Shown here: positions 7,200 through 15,852 of the stretch, piece after piece
Layout: every line of letters starts with the position of its first letter
Position numbering within the stretch: the stretch's first letter is position 1
Origin: Variovorax sp. dw_308
GTDB lineage: Bacteria > Pseudomonadota > Gammaproteobacteria > Burkholderiales > Burkholderiaceae_C
DNA: 64,000 nucleotides
Assembly: GCF_019207085.1 (NCBI RefSeq)
Contig: NZ_JAATOM010000028.1
Location: 1-64,000 of the forward strand
Direction: 5' to 3'
The notes under the pieces: model-generated
The model's database searches: none
Seen by the model: the letters and a program-made list of their open reading frames with translations, nothing else
What the model was told of the DNA's origin: nothing
Translations under genes and position numbers: made by a program

Positions 7200-9608
7200 T
7201 CAGTTCTGCAAGATCTTCGAGCCCTTCATCACGATGTCGCTGCTCGCCTTGACGTTGATCTTTCCAGACCCGTCGATCGTGATGTCCTTGCCCTTGATGG
7301 TGATGGTGCCGTCCTTCTTCATCGTGATGCTGGCATCACCGGTGGTGATGGAGATGGAGTCGGCGGCGGTGATGGTCAGGTTCTTGCCGACCGACAGCGC
7401 ATCGTCCTTGCCGATGCTGGTGGTGCGGCCGCCGGCGACGCTGCGCGACTCGTCCTTGGCCACCGTGGTCGACATGGCGCCGCCGATGCTGCTGCTCTGG
7501 TCGGCCCCTACGTTGACCGTCTGCGCGGCGCCGATGGTCAAGGCCTGCGCCGCACCGATGGTGATCTCCTGCGCGGCGCCCACGCTGATGGTCTCGTTCA
7601 CCCCCACCGTGTGCGTGCGCTGCAGCGCCACTGTCGCCGTCTCGCTCGCGCCCACGGTGATGCTGCGGTTGGCGCCGATCGTGATCGTCTCGTTCGCCCC
7701 CACGTTCTCCGTGCGGTTCACGCCGATCGTGATGTCCTCGTTCAGGTCCACCTGCTCCTTGCGGTTCTGGTGGATCGTGATCGTCTCGTTCTTGTCCACC
7801 GTCTCCGTGCGCATGCCGTGCACCGTGATGGTCTCGTTGTTGTCCACCGTCTCGGTGCGGTCGTGCTTGATGTGCGAGGTCTCGTCGTGGTCGATGGTCT
7901 TGGTGCGGTCGTGGCCGACCCAGTGCGTCTCGTCGTTCTCGACCTCGATGTCCTGGTTCTTCTCGGCATGCAGGTAGACCTGCTCGCTGCCCTTCTTGTC
8001 ATCGAAGCGGAACTCGTTGCAGTTGGCCGCGCTGCCCTTGGGGGTGGAGCGGGTTCTGAAGCCGCTCTGAGTGTGGGAATCGAAGGGCTTGGGCTGGTCG
8101 TCGTTGTAGACGCGGCCGATGATGATGGGGCGATCCGGGTCGCCGTTCAGGAAGTCGACGATCACCTCCTGCCCGATGCGCGGGATGAAGTAGCCACCCC
8201 AGCCCTTGCCGGCCCAGGGCTGCGACACGCGCACCCAGCAGGTGGATTTCTCGTTGCTCTCGTCGTAGCGGTCCCAGTGGAAGTGCACTTTCACGCGGCC
8301 GAAGTCGTCGGCATGGATCTCGTCGCCGGTGGGGCCGACCACGATGGCACTTTGCGGGCCGGGCATCACCACGCGCGGCGTGAGGCGCGGCGGGCGAAAC
8401 GGCGTGTCGGCCGGCAGCGCGGTGAGCAGGAAGGCGCTGTTGCCGCGCATCGGCGCGATCAGGTCGGGGTGGCCTCGAATCAGGTCGTGCAGCGCTTCCT
8501 CCCACCTGGCATTGATGGGGTCGTCGTCCAGCAGTTCGAGCACCACGTGGCCCAGGCGTTGCACGTTGCCGTCGTTCTCGCGCAGGCCTTCGTAGCCCGG
8601 ATGCGTGACGACGAAGGTGCAGGCGGCGCACAGGTAGTCGGTGTCCGGGTCGCCCATCGGGTGGCCGTGGAAGGTGAAGTTCATGCCGGCGGCGATGTCG
8701 GGCCAGCGCGTGAAGGCCCAGTTCACGCGGCGGCGCGCGGCCAGCTCTTCCATGCGCACCTTGCCGGCATCGTCGGTGTCGTCGTTGCGGAAGAAGCCGC
8801 CCGGGAATTCGAAGGCTTCGAGGTCGGCCAGCTCGTGCGTGTCGGGGTCGCCCTTGGTGGCCTTGAGCTGTTTCTTGACGGCCTTGAAGTCGCTGTCGCG
8901 CGCGTCGTACTTGCCGGTGTCGAGCCGGCGTGAATCGACCCAGTGGCTGACCTCGTTGAAGCGCACCTCGCTGGCGCCGAAGGGGATGTAGTTGAGCGTG
9001 TCGATCACCGGCAGCTTCTTGTGCGCGACGTCGCTGGCGTCGGCCAGGTACATGGTGCCGGGCGCATCGTGCGCGTCGAACCAGTAATAGATGCCTTCGT
9101 CCTCCAGCAGGCGCGACAGGTAGTCGTAGTCGCTCTCCTGGTGCTGCACGCTGTAGCGCAGCGGATTGTGCGTGCCGATGACCTTGTCGGACTTGACCTT
9201 CTTGAAGCGCTTGATGGGGCTGTCCTCGAAGGTCGCGTCGAGGATGTCCAGCACCGCCTTGTCCTGGATGATGCGCGAATTGAGGCGCTTGGTCAGCAGC
9301 CAGAACCAGGAGCGCAGCGTGAAGCGGTATTCGAAGTAGCGGCCCACGCTGCCCTTGCGCATGAAGCGCACCGCATGGCCCTGGCAATGCCGCTCGTGCT
9401 TGCCGCCGTCCTTGTCGAGGAACTCGATCACCACGTCGAAGGCATGGCCCAGGATGTCCTTGGCGTCGATCTTCTCGTTGGTCGACAGCACGGTGAGTTC
9501 GTAGTGCGAGGGCCGCGACAGCGACTCCTGGCCGACGATGGTCCAGAACATCAGGTCGGCGTTGGCCGGCGAATCGCTCTTGATGAGGAACTGGAGGTCA
9601 GTCGCCAT
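7200..9608 (-). CDS. vgrG: T6SS spike protein VgrG/TssI with repetitive beta-helix tail
   Basis: This 802-aa protein has the full VgrG plan. The gp27-like region (about 1-380) contains 'SYDYLSRLLEDEGIYYWF'-type motifs. The gp5 OB-fold (about 400-500) has 'VVGPTGDEIHADDFGRVKVHFHWDR', 'CWVRVSQPWAGKGWG' and 'PRIGQEVIVDFLNGDPDRPIIIGRVYN'. The C-terminal needle (about 560-800) is a run of short repeats such as 'ETVDxNETITIHxNR' and 'TIGAAQ'. No separate enzymatic domain follows the repeats, so it is a structural rather than an evolved VgrG. ATG at 9608 has GGAAAG upstream; another ATG at 9623 lacks a good site. It heads the DUF6484/DUF2169/DUF4150 cargo genes. Confidence 0.95.
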   Translation of the reverse strand: MATDLQFLIKSDSPANADLMFWTIVGQESLSRPSHYELTVLSTNEKIDAKDILGHAFDVVIEFLDKDGGKHERHCQGHAVRFMRKGSVGRYFEYRFTLRSWFWLLTKRLNSRIIQDKAVLDILDATFEDSPIKRFKKVKSDKVIGTHNPLRYSVQHQESDYDYLSRLLEDEGIYYWFDAHDAPGTMYLADASDVAHKKLPVIDTLNYIPFGASEVRFNEVSHWVDSRRLDTGKYDARDSDFKAVKKQLKATKGDPDTHELADLEAFEFPGGFFRNDDTDDAGKVRMEELAARRRVNWAFTRWPDIAAGMNFTFHGHPMGDPDTDYLCAACTFVVTHPGYEGLRENDGNVQRLGHVVLELLDDDPINARWEEALHDLIRGHPDLIAPMRGNSAFLLTALPADTPFRPPRLTPRVVMPGPQSAIVVGPTGDEIHADDFGRVKVHFHWDRYDESNEKSTCWVRVSQPWAGKGWGGYFIPRIGQEVIVDFLNGDPDRPIIIGRVYNDDQPKPFDSHTQSGFRTRSTPKGSAANCNEFRFDDKKGSEQVYLHAEKNQDIEVENDETHWVGHDRTKTIDHDETSHIKHDRTETVDNNETITVHGMRTETVDKNETITIHQNRKEQVDLNEDITIGVNRTENVGANETITIGANRSITVGASETATVALQRTHTVGVNETISVGAAQEITIGAAQALTIGAAQTVNVGADQSSSIGGAMSTTVAKDESRSVAGGRTTSIGKDDALSVGKNLTITAADSISITTGDASITMKKDGTITIKGKDITIDGSGKINVKASSDIVMKGSKILQN

Positions 9609-9680
9609 GGCGTTGCTTTCCATGCTGGAGTGCCATCAAGACGAATGAGCCGGCGCGGTTTCGCATGATGTGTGTGCTGC

Positions 9681-11060
9681 TCAGTTGGGGGCGGCTGCGG
9701 GCGCCTTGCGCGCCGAGACCACGAAGCCCTCGACGGGCTGGTCCGCCTCGATGCGCAGGTGCGCCGGCTCCACACCGCCGACGACGAGTCCGGCTGCGGT
9801 CAGCACCTCGTGCAGGTAGCCGGCACGATGGCTGTAGCGGCCGTGCGGGTTGAGGCGGAAGTCCTGTGCTTCCGCTGCGGGGATCGATTCGACCGTGAAG
9901 ACCAGCCAGCCGTCCGGCCGCAGCGCACGCGCGGCAGCACGCGTCACGGCGCCCAGGTCACCGAAGTAGCAGAGCGTGTCGGCGGACGCGATGAGGTCCA
10001 GGGACCCGGCGGCCTCGGCCTCGATGAAGGCGGTGAGTTCGGCCTTGTGAAGCGCGTCGTAGACCTGTCGCGGCTCGGCCCGTGCCAGCATGCGGGCCGA
10101 GAGGTCGACGCCGACCAGGCGCCGCGCATAGGGCGCGAGCAGCGGACCGCACAGGCCGGTGCCGCAACCGGCATCGAGCACGTCCAGCGCGCCCCGGGGC
10201 TCGCCGAGCAAGGGCGGCAGGGCCTGCGCGATGAGTTGCGGCGCGCGATAGCTGAGCTTGGCCAGCTTGGCGTCGAAGCTGTCGGCGAAGCCGTCGAACA
10301 CGAGTTCCACATACGAATCGGTGGCGCGCTCCGGCACGGCCTGGCCGGAGCAGCCTGCCAGGTGATGAACGGCCTCCGGGTTGCCGGGCTCGTCCTTGAG
10401 CCAGTCGCGGTACACCTGCGCCGCATCGTCGAATCTGCCGAGCATGTAGTAGGCCATTCCAAGCGCCTGCCGCGTCCTGCCGTAGAGCGGCTTCATCTCC
10501 AGCGCCTTGCTCAGCGCTTGCAGCGCCTCCTGGCTGCGCAGCAGGTTCTGCAGCAGGACGCCCAGGTTGGTGTGCGCGTCGATGTACTTCGGGTCGAGTT
10601 CGATGGCGCGCCGGTAGGCGGCCTCGGAGTCTTCCACTCGGCCCTGCGCGCGCCGCAGCACGCCGAGGTTGTTGTGGATGTCGGCACGGTCCGGGCCGAG
10701 CCGCACGGCCTCCTCGTAGGCTGCCGCCGCCTCGTCGAGGTGGCCGGTCTCGAGAAGTACGTTGCCGAGGTTGTTGTGCCAGTCGGGCACGCCTGCGTTC
10801 AACGCGAGCGAGCGGCGGATCAAGGCCAGCGCCTGGTCGCTGCGGCCGCGCTGGTGCCGCAGCACGCCCATGAAGTGCAATGCGTCCGCATGGTCCGGCG
10901 CCACCGCGAGGATGCGGCCATAGACCTTCTCGGCATCGTCGAGCCCGTTGGCGCAGTGCATGGCGACGGCCAGCTTCAGGGCATCGTCCAGGCTCACCTG
11001 CTTCGCGGGCTGGTAGCCCGGTGGCGGCTTCAAGTGGCCGTGCTTCTTCTTTGTCTTCAT
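9681..11060 (-). CDS. TPR-repeat protein with C-terminal class I SAM methyltransferase domain
   Basis: A 459-aa two-domain protein. Residues about 20-230 are tandem TPR units with the LG-x-x-L/A spacing ('HNNLGNVLLETGHLDEAAAAYEEAVRLGP', 'NNLGVLRRAQGRVEDSEAAYRRAI' and further copies). The C-terminal half is a methyltransferase of the COG4976 type with the AdoMet loop VLDAGCGTGLCGP and the acidic 'GVDLSARML' strand end. ATG at 11060 is chosen because an upstream in-frame ATG would overlap the metallopeptidase stop. It sits between the metallopeptidase gene and vgrG. The substrate is unknown; modification or folding of T6SS cargo is possible. Confidence 0.8.
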   Translation of the reverse strand: MKTKKKHGHLKPPPGYQPAKQVSLDDALKLAVAMHCANGLDDAEKVYGRILAVAPDHADALHFMGVLRHQRGRSDQALALIRRSLALNAGVPDWHNNLGNVLLETGHLDEAAAAYEEAVRLGPDRADIHNNLGVLRRAQGRVEDSEAAYRRAIELDPKYIDAHTNLGVLLQNLLRSQEALQALSKALEMKPLYGRTRQALGMAYYMLGRFDDAAQVYRDWLKDEPGNPEAVHHLAGCSGQAVPERATDSYVELVFDGFADSFDAKLAKLSYRAPQLIAQALPPLLGEPRGALDVLDAGCGTGLCGPLLAPYARRLVGVDLSARMLARAEPRQVYDALHKAELTAFIEAEAAGSLDLIASADTLCYFGDLGAVTRAAARALRPDGWLVFTVESIPAAEAQDFRLNPHGRYSHRAGYLHEVLTAAGLVVGGVEPAHLRIEADQPVEGFVVSARKAPAAAPN

Positions 11061-11074
11061 GGCGCGCGATCCGG

Positions 11075-12004
11075 TCAGGAGCACTGTTCCCAATCCGTAG
11101 GCTCGTCAGCGGGGGTGCCCATCTTCAACTCGCCGCAATAGAGCGATACGGCCGCCCACGCGTAGCTGTCGGCGTTGTTCAGCATCTGCGAGAGGCTCTT
11201 GCTCGGATACGTGTCGTCGTGTGCGTAGGCCACGTCGTCCGTGCAGAGGTACTTGTGGGTTGCCTCGTGAATGATGACGCGCGCATAGCTCAGCGTGGAG
11301 TAGGTCTCCAGGTCCTCGAGGGAGACGTGGATCTCGCCCTTGCGGAATCCGCTGATCGAGTTGCTGACCTTCTTCCAGTTGGTCGCCCGCCATGTCTGCG
11401 CGTCGTACTTGGTCTTGGTATTGGCGACATAGGCCTCCGTGCCGTCATCGTCGTCAGGGTCATAGACGTGGGCTGCCCCGGCCTGGATATCGCGCCGCTT
11501 CGCGTCGATGTCGATCAGGTACACGCCGGTGTTGAGGTGGAAGCTCAGGCTCAGCATCTTTTGCCGGATCTTTTCCAGCACCCAGCGCCTGTCCTTCTCG
11601 ACGATGCCCTTCAGCGAGAGAGGCTTGTCCACCACGTTGCTCTTGAGATTCTTGTCGGTCACCTCGCCGGCGCGCAGATGAAAATGCGCGGCCAGCACCT
11701 CCTGCATCAGGGCGGACTCCTTGCGGCGCAGCATCAGGATCCCGGCGAATTCGTCGTTCACCTTGCGGACGACTCGCGCCGCCAGTGCCGTGGCCGCGAC
11801 CGCGGCCGCCTTCATGCCAGCGTTCGGATAGTCCTGCACCGCAGGATATTTCTTGTAGCCGATCATCAACTGCGACGACAGCACTTCCATGTGGTCGGTG
11901 AACCCGCGGCGCGGGTCGGCCGGTACGGGCGCGCCGACGAGCTTGCGCACGCCGACTTCGGCGTTGCGCAGCAGGGTGGTGGGCTTGGTGAATCCAGCAG
12001 TCAT
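11075..12004 (-). CDS. Asp-zincin (M35-like) metallopeptidase, candidate T6SS effector
   Basis: A 309-aa protein with a zinc-protease signature: HEATH at 246-250 and NADSYA at about 277-282. The HExxH plus downstream NADSYA arrangement is that of the Asp-zincins (M35, lysine-specific metallo-endopeptidase), where the Asp is the third zinc ligand. The N-terminal 240 residues are mostly helical and unrecognised. No signal peptide is seen, which fits delivery by the T6SS. ATG at 12004 has a GAAAGGAATTC leader. It follows an unknown gene by 26 bases and lies upstream of vgrG, a usual place for cargo. Secretion and toxicity are inferred. Confidence 0.75.
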   Translation of the reverse strand: MTAGFTKPTTLLRNAEVGVRKLVGAPVPADPRRGFTDHMEVLSSQLMIGYKKYPAVQDYPNAGMKAAAVAATALAARVVRKVNDEFAGILMLRRKESALMQEVLAAHFHLRAGEVTDKNLKSNVVDKPLSLKGIVEKDRRWVLEKIRQKMLSLSFHLNTGVYLIDIDAKRRDIQAGAAHVYDPDDDDGTEAYVANTKTKYDAQTWRATNWKKVSNSISGFRKGEIHVSLEDLETYSTLSYARVIIHEATHKYLCTDDVAYAHDDTYPSKSLSQMLNNADSYAWAAVSLYCGELKMGTPADEPTDWEQCS

Positions 12005-12030
12005 TGCGAATTCCTTTCTTTCAAGTCTGG

Positions 12031-12981
12031 TCAAGCCAGCAAGGCGGGATCGACGAACACGGCGGCCCCAGTTGGACCGGCCCGCACGTTGCCTGTCCAC
12101 TTGCCTGTCTTCACGCTGGGCCCTCCGCGCAGCGGGGACGGAAATTCCGGGCAATGGACGCAATAGGCCGTGTGCAGGCGCCAGTCGCCCGGGCCAAAGC
12201 GGCGCAGGACCACGTTGACGTGCTTCATCCACACGGCCGTCACCGACAGGTACGCGAGCAGGTCGGACATGGTCGGAAAACGCAGCTTGTAGTCCTGGCG
12301 GTAACTGCTGCGCGTGTAGGGCGCGGCATGGTCCGACTCTTCCATGATCTCGAGGATGCGCTTCTTGTCACCCCATGTATCGGTGCTGCCGGGCGGGCCC
12401 ACGCGCCGCTGGCCGATGAAGTCCTCGATCGCTTGCACCGCATCGGCCTGAACCAGCGGCACCGCGTTCTTGGCGCGGTTGAAACTGACGCCGGTCAGCT
12501 TGTGCGGGCCTGCAACGACCATGTCGATGTAGTCGTAAGGGGTCCACGTCAGCCCGCTCTTGGAGCTGGTCTCGGCTTGCGTATAGGCCAGCAGCGGCGC
12601 AGCCTTGGCACGCGCCAGGCTGATGGCTGCGTGCTCGACCTCGGGCGACAGGAACGCACCCACCGAATCGGCCGGCGCATAGGTGATCTTGCCCTGCTCC
12701 TTTTTCGGCAACGCCTCCTTGGTGCGAAACTTCTGCACCGCGTCGCGCACGCCGTCTTCGTCGTCGGGCTGGTCGGGCGTGCGCCCCGTGACCAGTCGCA
12801 TCAACTGGCTCTCCCAGCCTGTCTGGTAGCCGTGCCGGGTGATCGAATGGGTGGGATTGCCCTTCGCTGTCTCCTGCTGCACCTGTGCCTTGTGGTGCGG
12901 CAGGGCCGCCGCCTTGTCTCGAAACAGATTGCTGATCACGAGACGCTCGGATGCGGACAAGCGGTCGAGTACGTCACCCAT
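12031..12981 (-). CDS. Uncharacterised 316-aa protein paired with the metallopeptidase gene
   Basis: I do not recognise this protein. It has no signal peptide or membrane segment. Visible features are 'SITRHGYQTGWESQLMRLVTG' (about residues 45-65; given only as a motif region: H-S-x-T-R-H-G then Q, R, TG and PD), a basic middle part, and a C-terminus rich in Trp and aromatic residues with 'HCPEFPSPLRGGPSVKTGKWTG'-like strands. The R-H-G...R...TG...PD arrangement reminds me of small polymorphic-toxin modules, but only loosely. It lies between clpV (44 bases) and the metallopeptidase gene (26 bases), so a role as cargo, immunity or adaptor is equally possible. Confidence 0.55.
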   Translation of the reverse strand: MGDVLDRLSASERLVISNLFRDKAAALPHHKAQVQQETAKGNPTHSITRHGYQTGWESQLMRLVTGRTPDQPDDEDGVRDAVQKFRTKEALPKKEQGKITYAPADSVGAFLSPEVEHAAISLARAKAAPLLAYTQAETSSKSGLTWTPYDYIDMVVAGPHKLTGVSFNRAKNAVPLVQADAVQAIEDFIGQRRVGPPGSTDTWGDKKRILEIMEESDHAAPYTRSSYRQDYKLRFPTMSDLLAYLSVTAVWMKHVNVVLRRFGPGDWRLHTAYCVHCPEFPSPLRGGPSVKTGKWTGNVRAGPTGAAVFVDPALLA

Positions 12982-13025
12982 GATCGATCACCTCGTGTTT
13001 CATTTGAGGACCCTTGTCGCGAATT

Positions 13026-15812
13026 TCAGCCGAAGGCATAGCTGAAATTGCCGTCGGCCACGCCCACGTGCACCCGCTCGATGGCCTTGCCTTCCATCAT
13101 CCGGTTCAGGAACTCGCGGCTGATGTCGGGCAGCATGGTGTTGGTGAGGATGGCGTCGATCATCCGGCCGCCCGATTCGCTTTCGGTGCAGCGGCTCACC
13201 ACCAGCTTCACCACGTCGTCGCCGTATTCGAAGGGGATCTGGTAGCGCGCTTCCACGCGCTTCTTGATGCGCTTGAGCTGCAGCTCGACGATCTTGCCGA
13301 GCATCTCGTCGCTGAGCGGGTAGTAGGGGATGGTCACCAGTCGGCCCAGCAGCGCGGGCGGGAAGATCTTCAGCAGCGGGTCGCGCAGCGCCTTGGCCAT
13401 GCCCTCGGGGTCGGGCATCAGCTCGGGGTCCTTGCACATGCTGGCGATGAGGTCGGTGCCGGCGTTGGTGGTGAGGATGATGAGCGTGTTCTTGAAGTCG
13501 ATGCTGCGGCCCTCGCCGTCCTCCATGAAGCCCTTGTCGAAGACCTGGAAGAACAGTTCGTGCACGTCGGAGTGCGCCTTCTCCACTTCGTCGAGCAGGA
13601 CCACGCTGTAGGGGCGTCGGCGCACGGCCTCGGTCAGCACGCCGCCTTCGCCGTAGCCCACGTAGCCGGGTGGCGCGCCCTTCAGCGAACTGACGGTGTG
13701 CGCCTCCTGGTACTCGCTCATGTTGATGACGATCATGTTCTGCTCGCCGCCGTAGAGCGACTCGGCCAGCGCGATCGCGGTCTCGGTCTTGCCGACGCCG
13801 GAGGTGCCCGCGAGCATGAACACGCCGATTGGCTTGCTGGGGTTGTCGAGGCCGGCACGCGAGGTCTGGATGCGCTTGGAGATCATCTCCATCGCATGGT
13901 CCTGGCCGATCACGCGCTGGGCCAGCAACTGGGGCAGCTTGAGCACGGTCTCGAGTTCGTTGCGCTGCATGCGGCCGACGGGGATGCCGGTCCAGTCGGC
14001 CACCACGGATGACACGGCCTGCGCGTCGACAGAGGGCAGGATCAGCGGCGTCTCGCCCTGCACCGCCGCGATCTTTCCCTGCAGCTCGTGCAGTTCCTTC
14101 AACAGCGCTTCGCGGTCTTCACTCCCTCTCCCGCTCGCGGGAGAGGGTTGGGGTGAGGGTGCGGCGGTGGATGGCGTGCTGGCAGTCGATGCGCCGCCGC
14201 CCTCACCCCCGCGCTCTCCCGCCTGCGGGAGAGGGAGTGAAGAGGAAGAATCCACCGGCTTGTTGCCGGCGCGCAGCTTGCCGCGCAGGTCGAGCAGCTT
14301 GTCGACCAGGCCCTTCTCTTCCTTCCAGCGCGCGTTGAGCTTTTCCAGTTCGCCCTTGGCTTCGGCCAGCAGGCTTTGCGCCGTCGCCGAGCGCTTGGTC
14401 ACGTCGATGCCGATGGCTTCCTCACGCGAAATGATCTCGCTCTCCACCGTCAGCGCCTCGATGCGCCGCGTGCAGTCTTCCACCTCGGGCGGCATCGCAT
14501 GCTGGCTCACCGCCACGCGCGCGCAGGCCGTGTCCAGCAGGCTCACCGCCTTGTCCGGCAACTGCCGCGCGGGAATGTAGCGATGCGACAGCTTCACCGC
14601 CGCCTCGATGGCCTCGTCGAGCAGTTGCACGCGATGGTGCTTCTCAAGGACACTGGCCACGCCGCGCAGCATCAGGATGGCCTTGATCTCGTCCGGCTCC
14701 GGCACCTGCACCACCTGGAAGCGCCGCGTCAGCGCCGGGTCCTTCTCGATGTATTTCTTGTACTCGGCCCAGGTGGTCGCGCCGATGGTGCGCAGGTTGC
14801 CGCGCGCGAGCGCCGGCTTCAGCAGGTTGGCCGCATCGCCCGTGCCTGCCGCACCGCCCGCGCCGACGAGCGTGTGGATCTCGTCGATGAACAGGATGAT
14901 CGGCGTCGGCGATGCCTGCACCTCGTCGATCACCTGGCGCAGGCGTTGCTCGAACTCGCCCTTCATGCTGGCCCCGGCCTGCAGCAGGCCGATGTCCAGC
15001 GTCAGCAGCTTCACGTCCTTCAATTGCGGCGGCACGTCGCCGCGGGCCAGCCGCTGCGCGAAGCCTTCCACCACCGCCGTCTTGCCGACGCCCGCCTCAC
15101 CCGTCAGCAGCGGGTTGTTCTGGCGGCGTCGCATCAGGATGTCGACGATCTGGCGGATTTCCTCGTCCCGCCCGGTCACCGGATCCATCTCTCCCTTCTT
15201 CGCCTTCTCCGTGAGGTCGACAGCAAACTTCTTCAGCGCATCGCCCTTGCCCATCGCGGCCGGGGCCATCGCGCCGGAATCTTCACCGGGGGCGCCGCTG
15301 CCCATGCCGGTGCCGTCCTGCGCGCGCATCTTGGATTCGGGCGAGGGATCGCAGATCTTGACGAAGTTGTCGGCCAGGTCCTCGACCTTGACCTTCTCGA
15401 ACTGCTTCGACAAGCCGAACAAGGGGTTGCGCAGGCTCTGCGTCTTGAGCATGCCGACCAGCAGGTAGCCGGTGCGCACCTGCGCCTCGCCGAACTGCAA
15501 GGTGGCATAGGTCCAGGCGCGCTCGATGGCGTTCTCGATGTGCGGCGAGAAGTCGCTGATGGCGGTGGCGCCGCGCGGCAAACGGTCGAGTGCGGCTGTC
15601 ATGTCCTTGGAGATGGCCGAGATGTCCAGCGCGTAATGCTGTATCACGCGGTGCAGGTCGGAGTCCTGCGCCTGCAGCAGTTGCGCGAACCAATGCTCCA
15701 GCTCGACGTACGGATTCCCGCGCATCTTGCAGAACACCGTCGCGCCCTCGATGGCTTTGTAGCAAAGCGTGTTGAGCTTGCCGAACAAGGCGGTGCGGCT
15801 GATTTCACTCAT
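13026..15812 (-). CDS. clpV: T6SS sheath-disassembly ATPase ClpV/TssH with in-frame repeat insertion
   Basis: A 928-aa Hsp100/ClpB-type AAA+ protein. It has an N-terminal Clp repeat domain (about 1-150), a first AAA module with Walker A GEAGVGKT (238-245) and Walker B 'LFIDEIHTLVGAG', a coiled-coil middle domain, and a second AAA module with Walker A GTSGVGKT and 'VVLLDEVEKAH'. ClpV recycles the contracted TssB/TssC sheath. Residues about 524-566, in the linker between middle domain and second AAA module, are encoded by a palindromic repeat doublet and are Pro/Gly/Ser-rich; this segment is absent from typical ClpV. Both nucleotide sites are intact, so it is probably functional. It is followed by the cargo genes. 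Confidence 0.95.
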   Translation of the reverse strand: MSEISRTALFGKLNTLCYKAIEGATVFCKMRGNPYVELEHWFAQLLQAQDSDLHRVIQHYALDISAISKDMTAALDRLPRGATAISDFSPHIENAIERAWTYATLQFGEAQVRTGYLLVGMLKTQSLRNPLFGLSKQFEKVKVEDLADNFVKICDPSPESKMRAQDGTGMGSGAPGEDSGAMAPAAMGKGDALKKFAVDLTEKAKKGEMDPVTGRDEEIRQIVDILMRRRQNNPLLTGEAGVGKTAVVEGFAQRLARGDVPPQLKDVKLLTLDIGLLQAGASMKGEFEQRLRQVIDEVQASPTPIILFIDEIHTLVGAGGAAGTGDAANLLKPALARGNLRTIGATTWAEYKKYIEKDPALTRRFQVVQVPEPDEIKAILMLRGVASVLEKHHRVQLLDEAIEAAVKLSHRYIPARQLPDKAVSLLDTACARVAVSQHAMPPEVEDCTRRIEALTVESEIISREEAIGIDVTKRSATAQSLLAEAKGELEKLNARWKEEKGLVDKLLDLRGKLRAGNKPVDSSSSLPLPQAGERGGEGGGASTASTPSTAAPSPQPSPASGRGSEDREALLKELHELQGKIAAVQGETPLILPSVDAQAVSSVVADWTGIPVGRMQRNELETVLKLPQLLAQRVIGQDHAMEMISKRIQTSRAGLDNPSKPIGVFMLAGTSGVGKTETAIALAESLYGGEQNMIVINMSEYQEAHTVSSLKGAPPGYVGYGEGGVLTEAVRRRPYSVVLLDEVEKAHSDVHELFFQVFDKGFMEDGEGRSIDFKNTLIILTTNAGTDLIASMCKDPELMPDPEGMAKALRDPLLKIFPPALLGRLVTIPYYPLSDEMLGKIVELQLKRIKKRVEARYQIPFEYGDDVVKLVVSRCTESESGGRMIDAILTNTMLPDISREFLNRMMEGKAIERVHVGVADGNFSYAFG
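14116..14243. repeat. Palindromic REP-like doublet translated inside clpV
   Basis: Two copies of a REP-like palindrome lie head to head. Both outer ends read TCTTCACTCCCTCTCCC towards the centre, each arm contains a hairpin of the CTCTCCCGC/GCGGGAGAG type followed by a GGGTGAGGG tail, and the centre also pairs (GCGGCGG with CCGCCGC). Near-identical palindromes occur between genes in many Comamonadaceae. Here the doublet keeps the clpV frame open and adds about 42 codons. Confidence 0.85.
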
Positions 15813-15852
15813 GGTGTGCTCCGTATCGAGTCATGACGAATGGCGCCATGGG

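Noticed and set aside
7500..7960. Regular short repeats that could be taken for a CRISPR or tandem-repeat locus
   Set aside because: They are codons of the VgrG beta-helix tail; the units vary, keep the frame and have no unique spacers.
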